58,388 bases of DNA. Origin: Gemmatimonadota bacterium (GTDB lineage: Bacteria > Gemmatimonadota > Gemmatimonadetes > Longimicrobiales > Gaopeijiaceae). Every line of letters begins with the position of its first letter. Within the stretch, counting starts at the first letter, position 1. A program made the translations under genes and the position numbers. This document shows positions 17,887-26,586 of this stretch, in pieces. A model generated the notes under the pieces. It saw only the letters and a program-made list of their open reading frames with translations, was not told the origin of the DNA and made no database searches. The stretch covers positions 1 through 58,388 of the forward strand of contig JAJDYN010000009.1 in assembly GCA_022825135.1 (NCBI GenBank), read 5' to 3'.

Positions 17887-18603
17887 GTGTCTCGCGGGCG
17901 GGCGGACGGCGCTGATGCCGCGTCCGGCCCGCCCGCGACGTCCGGCGCGCCGGCAATGTCCGGTTCGCCCGCGGAGAGCGTTGCCGGCTGGTGGGCCCGC
18001 GGTCTCCTGTTCGAGAGCTGCAACTGCCAGGTCGTCTGTCCGGGCCACGTCCACTTCAGCCAGAACTGCACCCACGAGCGCTGCATCGGTTACTGGGCGC
18101 TCCGCTTCGACGAGGGCCGATACGGCGACACGCGCCTCGACGGGGTGCGCGCGGTGGTCGCCTTCGAGTGTCCGCAGCTGATGATCGCGGGTGACTGGAC
18201 CGAGGTCCTGCTGATCGACGAGGAAGCGTCGCGGGATCAGCGCGCGGCACTGGAGGCCATCCTGCGCGGCCATGCGGGAGGCCCGTGGGAGGTGCTGGCG
18301 CGCTTCGTCTCCGAATGGCTGCCCACGCGCTTCGTCCCCATCGAGATCGAGGATGAGGGCAAGGTGAAGCGGGTGCGGGTGGGGCGGCTGCTGGAGGCGT
18401 CCGTCGAGGACATCCGCGGGTGGGACCGGGATCTGCCCGTCACCTTCCAGAACATGTTCAACCAGATCCACGCTCCCACCCAGACCATCGCCCGGGGCCG
18501 GACCCATGGCGACATCGGCGGCATCCGCCTGCGCAACGAAGCGACGCACGGGCTGCACTCGCGCTTCGATTGGCGGGTGGGGAAACCGAAGGAGAGGAAT
18601 TGA
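17887..18603 (+). CDS. DUF1326 domain protein
   Basis: A 239-aa DUF1326 protein of unknown function. The family signature is clear: WWARGLLFESCNCQVVCPGH near the N-terminus, CIGYWALRFDEGRYGD, then LDGVRAVVAF. Cysteines in the CNC..VCP pattern suggest metal or redox chemistry. GTG at 17887 was taken as start; an internal ATG at 17956 lies just before the domain and is an equally good candidate since the extra residues are low-complexity Ala/Gly/Ser/Pro. Its stop overlaps the next gene's start (TGATG), so translation of the two is coupled. Confidence 0.8.
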   Translation: MSRGRADGADAASGPPATSGAPAMSGSPAESVAGWWARGLLFESCNCQVVCPGHVHFSQNCTHERCIGYWALRFDEGRYGDTRLDGVRAVVAFECPQLMIAGDWTEVLLIDEEASRDQRAALEAILRGHAGGPWEVLARFVSEWLPTRFVPIEIEDEGKVKRVRVGRLLEASVEDIRGWDRDLPVTFQNMFNQIHAPTQTIARGRTHGDIGGIRLRNEATHGLHSRFDWRVGKPKERN

Positions 18604-19646
18604 TGCCGACCTGTTCAGCAAAGACCCGCCGGACTTCACTCGCCGGAGCAGCGCTCCTGGCAGCGCTCGGCTCCGCCGTTGCGGCGACCGCCCAGGAGGA
18701 GCCCCCGGCCAGCCCGCCCCCGGAGTGGGAAGCGACGGCCATCGACTATTCCAACGTCCCCTATCCGTATCCGGTGAAATACCTGGACGTCCGGTTGATG
18801 GGCGAGGACTATCGCATGGCGTACATGGATGTGGCGCCGGTGGGCGAGCCCAACGGCCGCACCGTGGTCCTCTTCCACGGCATGAACTTCTTCGCCGCGG
18901 CCTTCGGGCCCACCATCGCGGCGCTCACGGAAGCCGGTTTCCGGGCGATCGCCGTGGACCGGCTGGGATACGGGCGTTCGTCCAAGCCGGTCATCCACTA
19001 CAACCTGCACATGCCGGCGCGACACACGAAGGCGCTGCTGGACGAGCTGGGCATCGACCGGGTGGCGGTGCTCGGGCACTCGATGGGCGGCATGGTGGCG
19101 ACGCGTTTCACGTCCACCTACCCCGACCTGGTCACCCACGTGATCATGTCCAACCAGATCGGCCTTGCCGATACCCGGCACGGACGCGCGTGGAGCGACC
19201 CGCAGGACGTGTACGAGTCGACGCTGAACGGCACCACTTACGAGTCGACCCTGGCGGGACATCGGCGCTACTACCCGAACGGCTGGAAGAACGAGTACCT
19301 GCCGTGGGTGAAGGTCCAGTACGGGCTCACGCTGAGCGGTCACTGGCCGCGCATGGCGCGGGTGCGCGCCGCGCAGCGGCAGATCGTGTTCGAGGACCCG
19401 GTCGTGCACGAGTGGCAGTACATCCGGACGAAGGCGCTCGTGATCGGCGGAGCCGACGACCGGCTGAGCCGCGACTTCTCCGCCGCGGCGCGCAATGTGG
19501 CGGAGACGCTGCCGAACGCGGAACTCGTGCTCTTCCCCGGGATCGGCCATGCGCCGGCGTTCGAGTACCCGGAGCCGTATCACGCGGAGGTCATCCGGTT
19601 CCTGCTGTCGGATCCGGGGGAACCCGCGGATCAAGGGTGGCGGTAG
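18603..19646 (+). CDS. secreted alpha/beta hydrolase
   Basis: A 347-aa alpha/beta-hydrolase with a signal peptide ending near residue 30 (AATAQ). Oxyanion-hole region FHGMNFFAAAF, nucleophile elbow GHSMGG (S160), acid in GGADDRLS, and catalytic His in GIGHAPAF form a complete Ser-Asp-His set. Family members include epoxide hydrolases, haloalkane dehalogenases and esterases; a serine nucleophile favours an esterase, lyase or peroxidase-type activity. The ATG overlaps the DUF1326 stop and has GGAG upstream. With the glycosylasparaginase-like gene it forms a three-gene unit. Confidence 0.9.
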   Translation: MPTCSAKTRRTSLAGAALLAALGSAVAATAQEEPPASPPPEWEATAIDYSNVPYPYPVKYLDVRLMGEDYRMAYMDVAPVGEPNGRTVVLFHGMNFFAAAFGPTIAALTEAGFRAIAVDRLGYGRSSKPVIHYNLHMPARHTKALLDELGIDRVAVLGHSMGGMVATRFTSTYPDLVTHVIMSNQIGLADTRHGRAWSDPQDVYESTLNGTTYESTLAGHRRYYPNGWKNEYLPWVKVQYGLTLSGHWPRMARVRAAQRQIVFEDPVVHEWQYIRTKALVIGGADDRLSRDFSAAARNVAETLPNAELVLFPGIGHAPAFEYPEPYHAEVIRFLLSDPGEPADQGWR

Positions 19647-19665
19647 GGGGGCGAGAGAGACGTGG

Positions 19666-20001
19666 CTACTGCAGCAGGACCCCGCCGATCGCGCCGGCGA
19701 TCCACTGGTTGAGGCTCTTCCCCTCGGCGGCGGCCGCAGCCGCGGCGCTCGCGTGCAGATCCGGTGACATGCGCAGATGGAACTTCCCCGAGTACGACCT
19801 CCGGGGCTCGACGCCGTCCTCCTCGCACATCTCCAGAAACACCTTGAGCGAAGTGGCTCCCTCCCGCCTGAGGCCGGCGACGTCGGGGGCGTAGAAGTCC
19901 GCTCCACCGTTCAGGCCAACGAATTCGCCCCGGAACATGTCGATGTCGGGATCGAACTGAATGACGGCCTTGTAGCCGTCGATCTCCATGGTGTTTTTCA
20001 C
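19666..20001 (-). CDS. hicB: HicB-family antitoxin
   Basis: A 111-aa antitoxin. The N-terminal part (KAVIQFDPDIDMFRGEFVGL, then DFYAPDVAGLRREGATSL) is the HicB partial RNase-H fold, and the C-terminal part (SGKFHLRMSPDLHASAAAAAAAEGKSLNQWI) is a ribbon-helix-helix DNA-binding segment. It should neutralise HicA and repress the operon. GTG at 20001 was chosen because it has GGAG seven bases upstream and overlaps the hicA stop as GTGA; the ATG at 19989 is the alternative. Confidence 0.88.
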   Translation of the reverse strand: MKNTMEIDGYKAVIQFDPDIDMFRGEFVGLNGGADFYAPDVAGLRREGATSLKVFLEMCEEDGVEPRRSYSGKFHLRMSPDLHASAAAAAAAEGKSLNQWIAGAIGGVLLQ

Positions 20002-20252
20002 GGCTCTACTCCATTCCTCCGCAGCCAGTCCCGGATGCTGGCAACCGCCCCGGCATCCGTGCTCGGCGAAGGGTGCGGCCGGTGGAAGACCCGGCGGTCG
20101 CCGAACAACCTTACGCCGATGCGAGAGCCTTCCCGCTCGCTGACCTCCGCTCCCAGGTCCACCAGCAAGGCCTCGATTCTCCGCCACGGTATGTTGCTGC
20201 TCACCGGGTGGCGGAAGATCGACTCAAGGGTCTTGCGGTGCCTGCCCTTCAT
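19998..20252 (-). CDS. hicA: HicA-family toxin
   Basis: An 84-aa mRNA interferase of the dsRBD-like HicA fold. The sequence shows SNIPWRRIEALLVDLGAEVSE, GSRIGVRLFGDRRVFHRPHPS with the expected active-site His, then AVASIRDWLRRNG. This variant has a slightly longer N-terminus (KTLESIFRHPVS) as in the plant/bacterial HicA subgroup. It is first in the operon and overlaps hicB by four bases. ATG at 20252 is preferred to the TTG one codon earlier. Confidence 0.88.
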   Translation of the reverse strand: MKGRHRKTLESIFRHPVSSNIPWRRIEALLVDLGAEVSEREGSRIGVRLFGDRRVFHRPHPSPSTDAGAVASIRDWLRRNGVEP

Positions 20253-20261
20253 CAAAAATGA

Positions 20262-20276
20262 TATCGTAATGTGATA
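20262..20276. promoter_or_regulatory. candidate HicB operator
   Basis: TATC (20262-20265) and GATA (20273-20276) form an inverted repeat with seven bases between, within 25 bases of the hicA start and in the least GC-rich part of the gap. Ribbon-helix-helix antitoxins commonly bind such short inverted repeats over their own promoter. The rest of the 20277-20363 gap shows nothing else. Confidence 0.4.
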
Positions 20277-20363
20277 CCTGCATCAACTACTCCGGGAAGC
20301 GCGGGTTGTGCCACCGTCTCGGTCAATCCCGCGATATGAGGCCAGGCTAACGCCCATGGATCC

Positions 20364-20999
20364 ATGCCGGTCCTGAATACACCCTTCCTCCTCGCCGCGC
20401 TCATGTGGTTCGGGATGATGGCCGCCATGATGCTCCCGGTGTCGGTGCCGTGGGTGCGGGCGTTGATCTCGTTGAGCGACGGAGGCGGGAGCGTCCGGGC
20501 CGGGACGCCGCCAGCACCGGGGTCGTGGGCCAGCGTCCGGTCGGGAACGCTGTTCCTGGCGGGCTACCTGTCGGTGTGGCTGCTCTTCAGCCTGGCCGCC
20601 GCGGCGGTGCAGCTGGGGACGGCGGCGGTCGTCCCGCTCGACCGCGATGGACCGCTCGCGGGGTTCCTTCTGGTCGGCGCCGGCCTCTACCAGCTCTCAC
20701 CCGTCAAGGCGGCCTGCCTGCGCCACTGCCGCAACCCGCTGACGTACTTCCTCACCCGCTGGCGTGACGGACCGCGGGGGGCACTGGGGATGGGGTGGGG
20801 GCACGGCCTCTACTGCCTGGGTTGCTGCTGGGCACTCATGGCGCTGGCGCTCGTGCTCGGCGTGATGAACCTGCTCTGGATGGCCGTGCTGGCGGCGGTG
20901 GTGTTCATCGAGAACGTCGCGCCGGGCGGGGCGGTGGTCGGCCGGGTCGCCGGGGTGGGGCTGGTCGTGTGGGGAGTGGTGGTGTGGGTGGGAGGGTGA
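20364..20999 (+). CDS. DUF2182 membrane protein
   Basis: A 211-aa integral membrane protein. The family motif MWFGMMAAMMLPVSVPWV is at residues 14-31, followed by about five helices and Cys/His-containing segments (KAACLRHCRNPLTYF, GHGLYCLGCCWALM) that could bind a metal. Most DUF2182 proteins have one more N-terminal helix; an in-frame stop just upstream of the ATG excludes that here, so it is a short or N-terminally trimmed form. Function unknown. It reads towards the next gene, with convergent ends nine bases apart. Confidence 0.8.
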   Translation: MPVLNTPFLLAALMWFGMMAAMMLPVSVPWVRALISLSDGGGSVRAGTPPAPGSWASVRSGTLFLAGYLSVWLLFSLAAAAVQLGTAAVVPLDRDGPLAGFLLVGAGLYQLSPVKAACLRHCRNPLTYFLTRWRDGPRGALGMGWGHGLYCLGCCWALMALALVLGVMNLLWMAVLAAVVFIENVAPGGAVVGRVAGVGLVVWGVVVWVGG

Positions 21000-21007
21000 G
21001 GGTTGCT

Positions 21008-21343
21008 TCAGGCCGCCGCCTTCTTCCCCGTGGCAGCTGAGCGAATCGATTCGCGAAGTCCATCCAGCAGGCCTTCTACCCGGGCGACGCGTTCGCAGAG
21101 ATCCGCGAAATCGCGCCGCATCGCCGCCAGCTCGGCGCGGAACCCGTTTAGCTCTTCGCGGAAACCGTCGAGTTGCGTCCGGAAACCGTCGAGTTGCGTC
21201 TGAAAACTGTTGAGCTGTGTCCTGAAGCCATTCATCTCCGTCCGCAAGCCGTTGATGTCCGAACGGAGTCCGTTCAGAACCACCAGGATAAGCCCCGCGA
21301 GCATGACGCCGACGGTCAGAACACCAATCAATTCTGCTGACAT
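21008..21343 (-). CDS. membrane-anchored coiled-coil protein
   Basis: A 111-aa protein: one N-terminal transmembrane helix (ELIGVLTVGVMLAGLILVVL), then about 70 residues of coiled coil made of seven-residue units (NGLRSDI, NGLRTEM, NGFRTQL, NSFQTQL, DGFRTQL, DGFREEL, NGFRAEL). The DNA repeats in 21-bp steps. Such proteins are common orphans without known activity; one would expect a cytoplasmic or periplasmic rod. Alone in its transcript, with a 170-bp gap to feoB that holds no evident gene. Confidence 0.65.
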   Translation of the reverse strand: MSAELIGVLTVGVMLAGLILVVLNGLRSDINGLRTEMNGFRTQLNSFQTQLDGFRTQLDGFREELNGFRAELAAMRRDFADLCERVARVEGLLDGLRESIRSAATGKKAAA

Positions 21344-21514
21344 TGCTTCCCTGCGTGCTCTCGGGCGCGGGGACGATGCGCGAACATCGTTGAAGCTATC
21401 GCTCCAGCCAAGGCATCGGAATGGAGGAATGGGACATTCGAATGCCGAAGCGCGAGTCTCATTCGACTTCTCGCGGCTTCCACGGCGGAGACTCAGGTTG
21501 ATCGCGCCGACCCC

Positions 21515-23602
21515 CTAAGCCAGCAGCGACACCACCCGGTAGGTCACGAAGGCCGCCATCCAGGCCAGCACCGTCATGTAGCCGAACTGGAGGGCCGGCC
21601 ACTTCCAGCTCCCGGTCTCGCGGCGGGTTACGACGTTGGTGGGCAGGCACTGCATCGCGAGCACGAAGAAGACCAGCAGGGCCATCGCCGTCGCGGTGGT
21701 GAAGACCGGGCTGCCGTCGGCGTGGCGCTGGGCGGCCAGGGTCGCGCTCAGGGTCTCTTCGTCCTCGGCGGCGTCCTCCCCGATGCCGTAGACGATGGCG
21801 AGAGTGGCGACGATGACCTCGCGGGCGGCGAACGACGAGATGACCCCCACGTTGATCTTCCAGTCGAAGCCGAGGGGCGAGAACACGGGCGCCACCGCCT
21901 TGCCCACCCGCCCGGCAACCGAGTACTCAAGCTCGTAGGGTGAGAGCAGTGCGCCCACTTCGGCCTCCAGCGCCTCGGCCTCGGCCTCACTGGCCACGCT
22001 GGCCGCGGCGGTACGCAGACCCGCCACCTGGGCGATCGTCTCGGCCGGAACGACCGTGCTCCACGCCGATTCCTCCAGCTTGGGGTAGGTCGCGAGGACC
22101 CACAGCACCACCGAGATCCCGAGGATGACGGTGCCGGCGCGCGTTACGAAGGCTCGCCCGCGATCGTAGGCGGTCAACAGGGCGTTGCGCATCGACGGCA
22201 GCCTGTAGCGCGGCAGCTCGATCACCAGCGGGCTGGATGCGCCCGGAAGAATGGTGCTCTTGAAGACGAAAGCCATCCCGATCGCGGCGGCCATGCCCAG
22301 CAGGTAGGCGCCCGTGAACACCAGGCCCCCGACCACGGGTCGATCCGCGAAGAGCAGCGCCGTGATCATCACGTAGACAGGCAGGCGCGCGGTGCAGGTG
22401 AGCAGCGGGATCACCAGGATCGACACCAGGCGGTCGCGCCAGTTCTCGATCACGCGCGTGGACATGATCGCCGGGATCGCGCACGCGTGCGCCGAGAGCA
22501 TGGGCACGAACGCGCGGCCCGGCAGCCCGACCCGGCTCATGGGCCGGTCGGCCACGAACGCGGCTCGCGCAAGGTATCCGCTGTCCTCCAGAAGCGTGAT
22601 CAGGAAGAAGAGGAAGCAGATCTGCGGCAGGAAGACCAGCACCCCGCCGATCCCGCCGATCAGCCCGTTGACGACGAAGCTGTTCAGGTCTCCCGGGGGC
22701 AGAATGGCGCCGAACACATCCCCGGCGAAGCCGAAGCCGGCCTCGATCCACGCCATCGGAACCTGAGCCACGGTGAAGATCGAGATGAAGACGGCCGCCA
22801 TGATGAGCACGAACCCGGCCACGCCGTGGAACGGATGGGTCAGCCAGCGGTCGATGGCCTCGGTGAGGCGCAGGGACATCAGGCGGGCGCCCGTCGCCGT
22901 CCGCACCGCCCGGGCGCCCACCTCCTCCGCCCAGTCGTAGCGCGCCTCGTGCGGGCAGGTCGTGCAGGTGCCGCAGGCCGCGATGCCTTCCGGGAGCGCC
23001 GGCATCGCCTCCGGCCCCGAGTCGAGCACGTAGGCGAGTTCCCGTTTGAGCAGATCGAAGCCCTGTCCCGAGCGCGAGTTGACGGCAACCACGGGCGCGC
23101 CGAGCTCGACCGCCAGCGAATCGGTGTCGATCTCGAGGCCGTCCGCCTCGGCCAGGTCGATCATGTTGAGGGCGATGACCATGGGTACGCCCAGCTCCCG
23201 CACCTGTCCCGCGAGGTAGAGGTTGCGGGCGAGGTTGGTGGCGTCGACCACGACGATGGCCGCCTGCGGCCGGGGCCGTCCGGAAAGCTTGCCCAGAAGG
23301 GCGTCCCGCGCCGTGCGCTCCTCGGTCTTGTGCTCGGACATCCCGTAGAGCCCGGGGAGGTCGAGGAGCTGGATGGACTTCCCGTTCAGCGGGAAGCTGC
23401 CCAGCCGCACGGAGGTGGTGGTGCCGGCAAAGTTGGCGGTTTTGCCGCGCATGCCCGTGAGCTGGTTGAAGAGCGTGGTCTTGCCCGCGTTGGGATTGCC
23501 CGCCAGCGCAACCGTGACGGGGACCGCGGCACGGGCGGGAAGGACGGGCAGGGAGACGGGGCTCACGTGTCGTCCGGACTCATCCGCCCTGGTGCCGCTC
23601 AT
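21515..23602 (-). CDS. feoB: ferrous iron transporter FeoB
   Basis: A 695-aa inner-membrane Fe(II) importer. N-terminal G domain: G1 GNPNAGKT (about 35-42), G2 region NFAGTTTS, G3 DLPGLYG, G4 NMID. A Cys-rich linker CGTCTTCPHE precedes two Gate domains (for example PMLSAHACAIPAIMSTR) and about ten membrane helices. Length is at the short end for FeoB. It overlaps feoA by 23 bases and should be translated with it under the upstream Fur box. No feoC follows. Confidence 0.97.
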   Translation of the reverse strand: MSGTRADESGRHVSPVSLPVLPARAAVPVTVALAGNPNAGKTTLFNQLTGMRGKTANFAGTTTSVRLGSFPLNGKSIQLLDLPGLYGMSEHKTEERTARDALLGKLSGRPRPQAAIVVVDATNLARNLYLAGQVRELGVPMVIALNMIDLAEADGLEIDTDSLAVELGAPVVAVNSRSGQGFDLLKRELAYVLDSGPEAMPALPEGIAACGTCTTCPHEARYDWAEEVGARAVRTATGARLMSLRLTEAIDRWLTHPFHGVAGFVLIMAAVFISIFTVAQVPMAWIEAGFGFAGDVFGAILPPGDLNSFVVNGLIGGIGGVLVFLPQICFLFFLITLLEDSGYLARAAFVADRPMSRVGLPGRAFVPMLSAHACAIPAIMSTRVIENWRDRLVSILVIPLLTCTARLPVYVMITALLFADRPVVGGLVFTGAYLLGMAAAIGMAFVFKSTILPGASSPLVIELPRYRLPSMRNALLTAYDRGRAFVTRAGTVILGISVVLWVLATYPKLEESAWSTVVPAETIAQVAGLRTAAASVASEAEAEALEAEVGALLSPYELEYSVAGRVGKAVAPVFSPLGFDWKINVGVISSFAAREVIVATLAIVYGIGEDAAEDEETLSATLAAQRHADGSPVFTTATAMALLVFFVLAMQCLPTNVVTRRETGSWKWPALQFGYMTVLAWMAAFVTYRVVSLLA

Positions 23603-23897
23603 GGCACGGCACGCCGTCGTCGGGGCGCAGGAAGACGTGGCCCGCGAGCCGTCCCGCGATCCCCAGGCGCGTCCCCATGACGCTTACGATCATCGGATCG
23701 CCCGCCTTGATCACGTGCAGCCGGCGTCCCAGGCACACGCCCATCGTCTTGAGGCGCTCGATGTCCTCATGATCCCCGTCGATGTCGCAGATCAGGCCGC
23801 ACTCCCCGGCGGAAAGCCGGTTGGCGGAAACGCTCCGAGCGGGATCCGGGACCTGCCCCGGGCCGGCTGGATGGATGGGCGCTTGGAGTGGGGGCAC
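23580..23897 (-). CDS. feoA: FeoA-domain protein
   Basis: The C-terminal 75 residues are a FeoA (SH3-like) domain: LSAGECGLICDIDGDHEDIERLKTMGVCLGRRLHVI, MIVSVMGTRLGIAGRLAGHVFLRP. It assists FeoB in Fe(II) uptake. The frame is open far upstream, but the Fur box lies inside that extension, so translation must begin later; the first start codon after the box is GTG at 23897, giving 105 aa with a Pro-rich lead of about 25 residues. An even later non-ATG start is possible. Confidence 0.88.
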   Translation of the reverse strand: MPPLQAPIHPAGPGQVPDPARSVSANRLSAGECGLICDIDGDHEDIERLKTMGVCLGRRLHVIKAGDPMIVSVMGTRLGIAGRLAGHVFLRPDDGVPCHERHQGG

Positions 23898-23924
23898 GGG
23901 ATGAACTCGGAGGTTGGGGGAGTC

Positions 23925-23941
23925 ATGAGAATCATTCTCAT
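23925..23941. promoter_or_regulatory. Fur box upstream of feoAB
   Basis: ATGAGAATCATTCTCAT is a perfect 8-1-8 palindrome and closely matches the Fur/iron-box core (GAGAATnATTCTC; consensus GATAATGATAATCATTATC). It sits 28 bases before the proposed feoA start and about 160 bases before the divergent amidase. It predicts iron-dependent repression of feoAB. Confidence 0.85.
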
Positions 23942-24099
23942 TCGCAAGGTGCGAAGAAGCAAGGGGCGGCGGTGCGGGCGGAGGCGGACGACTGAGTGTC
24001 GCACGCCGCAGCACGGCGCCGTATGTTGCCCGGTTGGAGGTGAGGCGCGCCGCGGAGCGGGTTAGAGCGCCATCATTGGGCCCTGACAGGGGGATTGAG

Positions 24100-25731
24100 A
24101 TGTCGGAGAAGAGAAGGCGCGGAATCGAGCGAAGGCGTTTTCTGGGGATGGCCGCGGCAGGGGTCGCCGCCGGGGGCCTTCGTCCGGAGATCGTCCTGGG
24201 TGAGGAGGGCCTTCCGGCCGGAGCCGCGGGCCGGCTGCTCCAGGAGGCTCAGGAACAGGAGCTGCCCCCGCTCGGGAACGGCGAGCCGCCGGCAACCCAG
24301 TTCCAGGCTTATCCCGGAGGCACGGGATCGCTGCTGGAGAAGCTGTGGAGGGACACCGGATGGTCCCCCTTCGAGCGCCACGAAATCGAGATCGGGCCCT
24401 GGCCGGGACCGGCCCCGACAGATCCTCAGGAGATCGCGTTCCTTCCCGCGCACCGGCTGGGCGCCCTCATTCGCGAGCGCAAGATCACGTCCGAGGAGCT
24501 CACCGAGATCTACCTCGACCGGATGAAACGCCACGACCCGACGCTCCTGTGCGCGGTGACCATTCTGGAGGAGCGCGCGCGCGAGGAGGCCAGGCGCGCC
24601 GACGCCGATCTGCGCGCCGGCCGCTGGCGGGGGCCGCTGCACGGGGTGCCATGGGGGGTGAAGGATCTCTTCGCCGTGCGCGGGACCCGCACCACCTGGG
24701 GATCCGCCGATTTCCAGGATCAGGTGATCGACGAGGACTCGGAGCTGGTGGTGCGTCTGCGCGAGGCGGGCGCCGTCCTGATCGCCAAGCTCGCGACCGG
24801 GCAGTTCGCATCGGGCGACAACTGGTACCGGGGCGAGACGAAGAACCCGTGGAATCCCGAGCAGGGATCGAGCGGGTCGTCGGCGGGACCGGGCTCGGCC
24901 ACGGCGGCGGGGCTGGTCGGCTTCTCCATCGGCACCGAGACCCAGGGCTCGATCGTGAGCCCGTCGCGGCGCAACGGCCTGAGCGGTCTGCGGCCGACCT
25001 TCGGACGCATCTCGCGCCACGGCGGCATGGTGCTCTCGTGGACGATGGACAAGCCGGGGCCCATGTGCCGCACCGTCGAGGACTGCGCGCTCGTGTTCAA
25101 CGCCATCCACGGGGCGGACCCCAAGGATCCCGGGACGCTGACCGCGCCCTTCCGCTTCCAGCGCGACCCGGACCTGTCGCAGATGCGCATCGGCTTCACC
25201 GAGGATGCGCCCGAAGCCTTCGTGGCGACGCTGGCGGAACTCGGAGCCGACCCGCAGCCCATGGCGGAACTGCCTTCGGGCAACTCCAACTCGCTCGGCG
25301 TCGAGTCGTCGGCCGCCTTCGACTTCCATGTGGCGCCCGGGGGCGTGCTGGAAGAGGTCCCGGAGCCCCAGGAGGGAGAGGAAGCGCGCCCGCCGCGGTT
25401 CCATCGCGGACGTGACATCCTGGCGCTCGACTACGTCCAGTCGCTCAGGCGCCGCCACATCCTGATGAAGGAGATGGCCGAGGCGATGGAGGGCTTCGAC
25501 ATGTTCGTGACCGGATCCGGCGAGGTGCGGCTCACGAACCAGACGGGGCATCCGGCGGTAGTGCTGCCCTACGACTTCGGCGACGGCAACACCGAGGACG
25601 ACTTCGACCACGAGCAGCCGATCTGCACCACCATCATCGGCGACCTGTTCGCGGACGACAGGATTCTGAGCGTGGCGCACGCCTACCAGTCGGTGACCGA
25701 CTGGCATCGGATGCATCCGGATCTGGCGTAG
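24100..25731 (+). CDS. Tat-exported amidase signature hydrolase
   Basis: A 543-aa amidase with a twin-arginine signal (ERRRFLGMAAAG at residues 10-21), so it works outside the cytoplasm. The catalytic set is visible: Lys in PWGVKD, cis-Ser in QGSSGSSAGPG, nucleophile Ser in GTETQGSIVSPS. The family usually has GGSIR.P at the last motif; the Q-G-S-I-V-S-P-S variant occurs in a secreted amidase subgroup. The C-terminus is standard (TGHPAVVLPY). ATG at 24100 follows a purine-rich AGGGGGA. Divergent from feoAB, ends four bases before the convergent TPR gene. Confidence 0.92.
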   Translation: MSEKRRRGIERRRFLGMAAAGVAAGGLRPEIVLGEEGLPAGAAGRLLQEAQEQELPPLGNGEPPATQFQAYPGGTGSLLEKLWRDTGWSPFERHEIEIGPWPGPAPTDPQEIAFLPAHRLGALIRERKITSEELTEIYLDRMKRHDPTLLCAVTILEERAREEARRADADLRAGRWRGPLHGVPWGVKDLFAVRGTRTTWGSADFQDQVIDEDSELVVRLREAGAVLIAKLATGQFASGDNWYRGETKNPWNPEQGSSGSSAGPGSATAAGLVGFSIGTETQGSIVSPSRRNGLSGLRPTFGRISRHGGMVLSWTMDKPGPMCRTVEDCALVFNAIHGADPKDPGTLTAPFRFQRDPDLSQMRIGFTEDAPEAFVATLAELGADPQPMAELPSGNSNSLGVESSAAFDFHVAPGGVLEEVPEPQEGEEARPPRFHRGRDILALDYVQSLRRRHILMKEMAEAMEGFDMFVTGSGEVRLTNQTGHPAVVLPYDFGDGNTEDDFDHEQPICTTIIGDLFADDRILSVAHAYQSVTDWHRMHPDLA

Positions 25732-25734
25732 TGA

Positions 25735-26586
25735 TTACCAGCGGCGTCCGAGTGTTCGGGAGCGGGTTCCCCACAGCGAGCGGCTGGCCAGTCCGAGCAG
25801 CTTTCGGGTGATGAGTTCGCCGTCGAGGCGGATTCCGTTCAGGATCGCGGCGGCCTCGGCAAGGGAGAGGGCATCCTCGCCTTCCGGGTCGACGACGGTC
25901 TCCTCTTCGCCGAGCATGCCCGGCGGCGCCATGATCTCGCCGGACTCGCCTTCCGCCCGGGTGTCGTCTCCCGTCAGTTCGGCGTCCGAGAAGGCTTCGC
26001 CCGCCTGTACGCCGCGACGGCCGCTGGTGTCGAGCGAATCGAGCATACGGCGGGCGAAGGCGAGGTTCCACGCCGCATCCTCGTGGCCGGGGCTCAGGCG
26101 CAGGGCGTTGCGGTTTTCCTCCATGGCGGCCACGACGTGGACCAGGGCGGAGTCGGAACCGGGCGCGGCGATAGCGGCGCGCAGGCTGGCCACGCCCAGG
26201 TTGTACCAGGCGAGCGAGCGCAGTCCGTCGTCGGGGGCGGCCGCGCCGCGGGAGAGGCGGGCGCGCGCGTCAGGCGCTTCGGACAATTCGAGCAGGGTAG
26301 TGCCCAGGTTGTAGTGGAGGTGCGGGGCAGGAGGTGTTACGGGAGGTGCCGGCCCCGTGTCGCGGTCCGGCTCCTCCTGCGCGGCGGGAGGCTCGGCGGC
26401 AACTCCGCCCGGGGTGGTCGCGACTTCTTCCTGGAGGCGCGCGCGGTAGATGCGGGCAGCCGTGCTCCAGTCGCCGCGGCGGTGCAGCCGGTTGGCGCGC
26501 TCCTCGCTGGCGCGCTCGGCGAAGACGACCGCGGTGAGTGCAGCTGCCAGGGCCGCCGTGACCGCCAGGCGGGTGCGGGTGGTCAT
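25735..26586 (-). CDS. BatC-like TPR protein
   Basis: A 283-aa protein: a membrane-spanning or signal helix at 1-25, an SEERANRLHRRGDWSTAARIYR segment, an acidic Pro-rich linker, then two TPR-like helices pairs (HLHYNLGTTLLELSEAPDARARL and SLAWYNLGVASLRAAI) and a third (NALRLSPGHEDAAWNLAFARRML). Its acidic C-terminus ends in a basic tail. Position at the end of the VWA genes matches BatC of Bacteroides aerotolerance operons, which binds partner proteins. ATG at 26586 overlaps the previous stop (ATGA), which made it preferable to the ATG four codons earlier. Confidence 0.75.
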   Translation of the reverse strand: MTTRTRLAVTAALAAALTAVVFAERASEERANRLHRRGDWSTAARIYRARLQEEVATTPGGVAAEPPAAQEEPDRDTGPAPPVTPPAPHLHYNLGTTLLELSEAPDARARLSRGAAAPDDGLRSLAWYNLGVASLRAAIAAPGSDSALVHVVAAMEENRNALRLSPGHEDAAWNLAFARRMLDSLDTSGRRGVQAGEAFSDAELTGDDTRAEGESGEIMAPPGMLGEEETVVDPEGEDALSLAEAAAILNGIRLDGELITRKLLGLASRSLWGTRSRTLGRRW

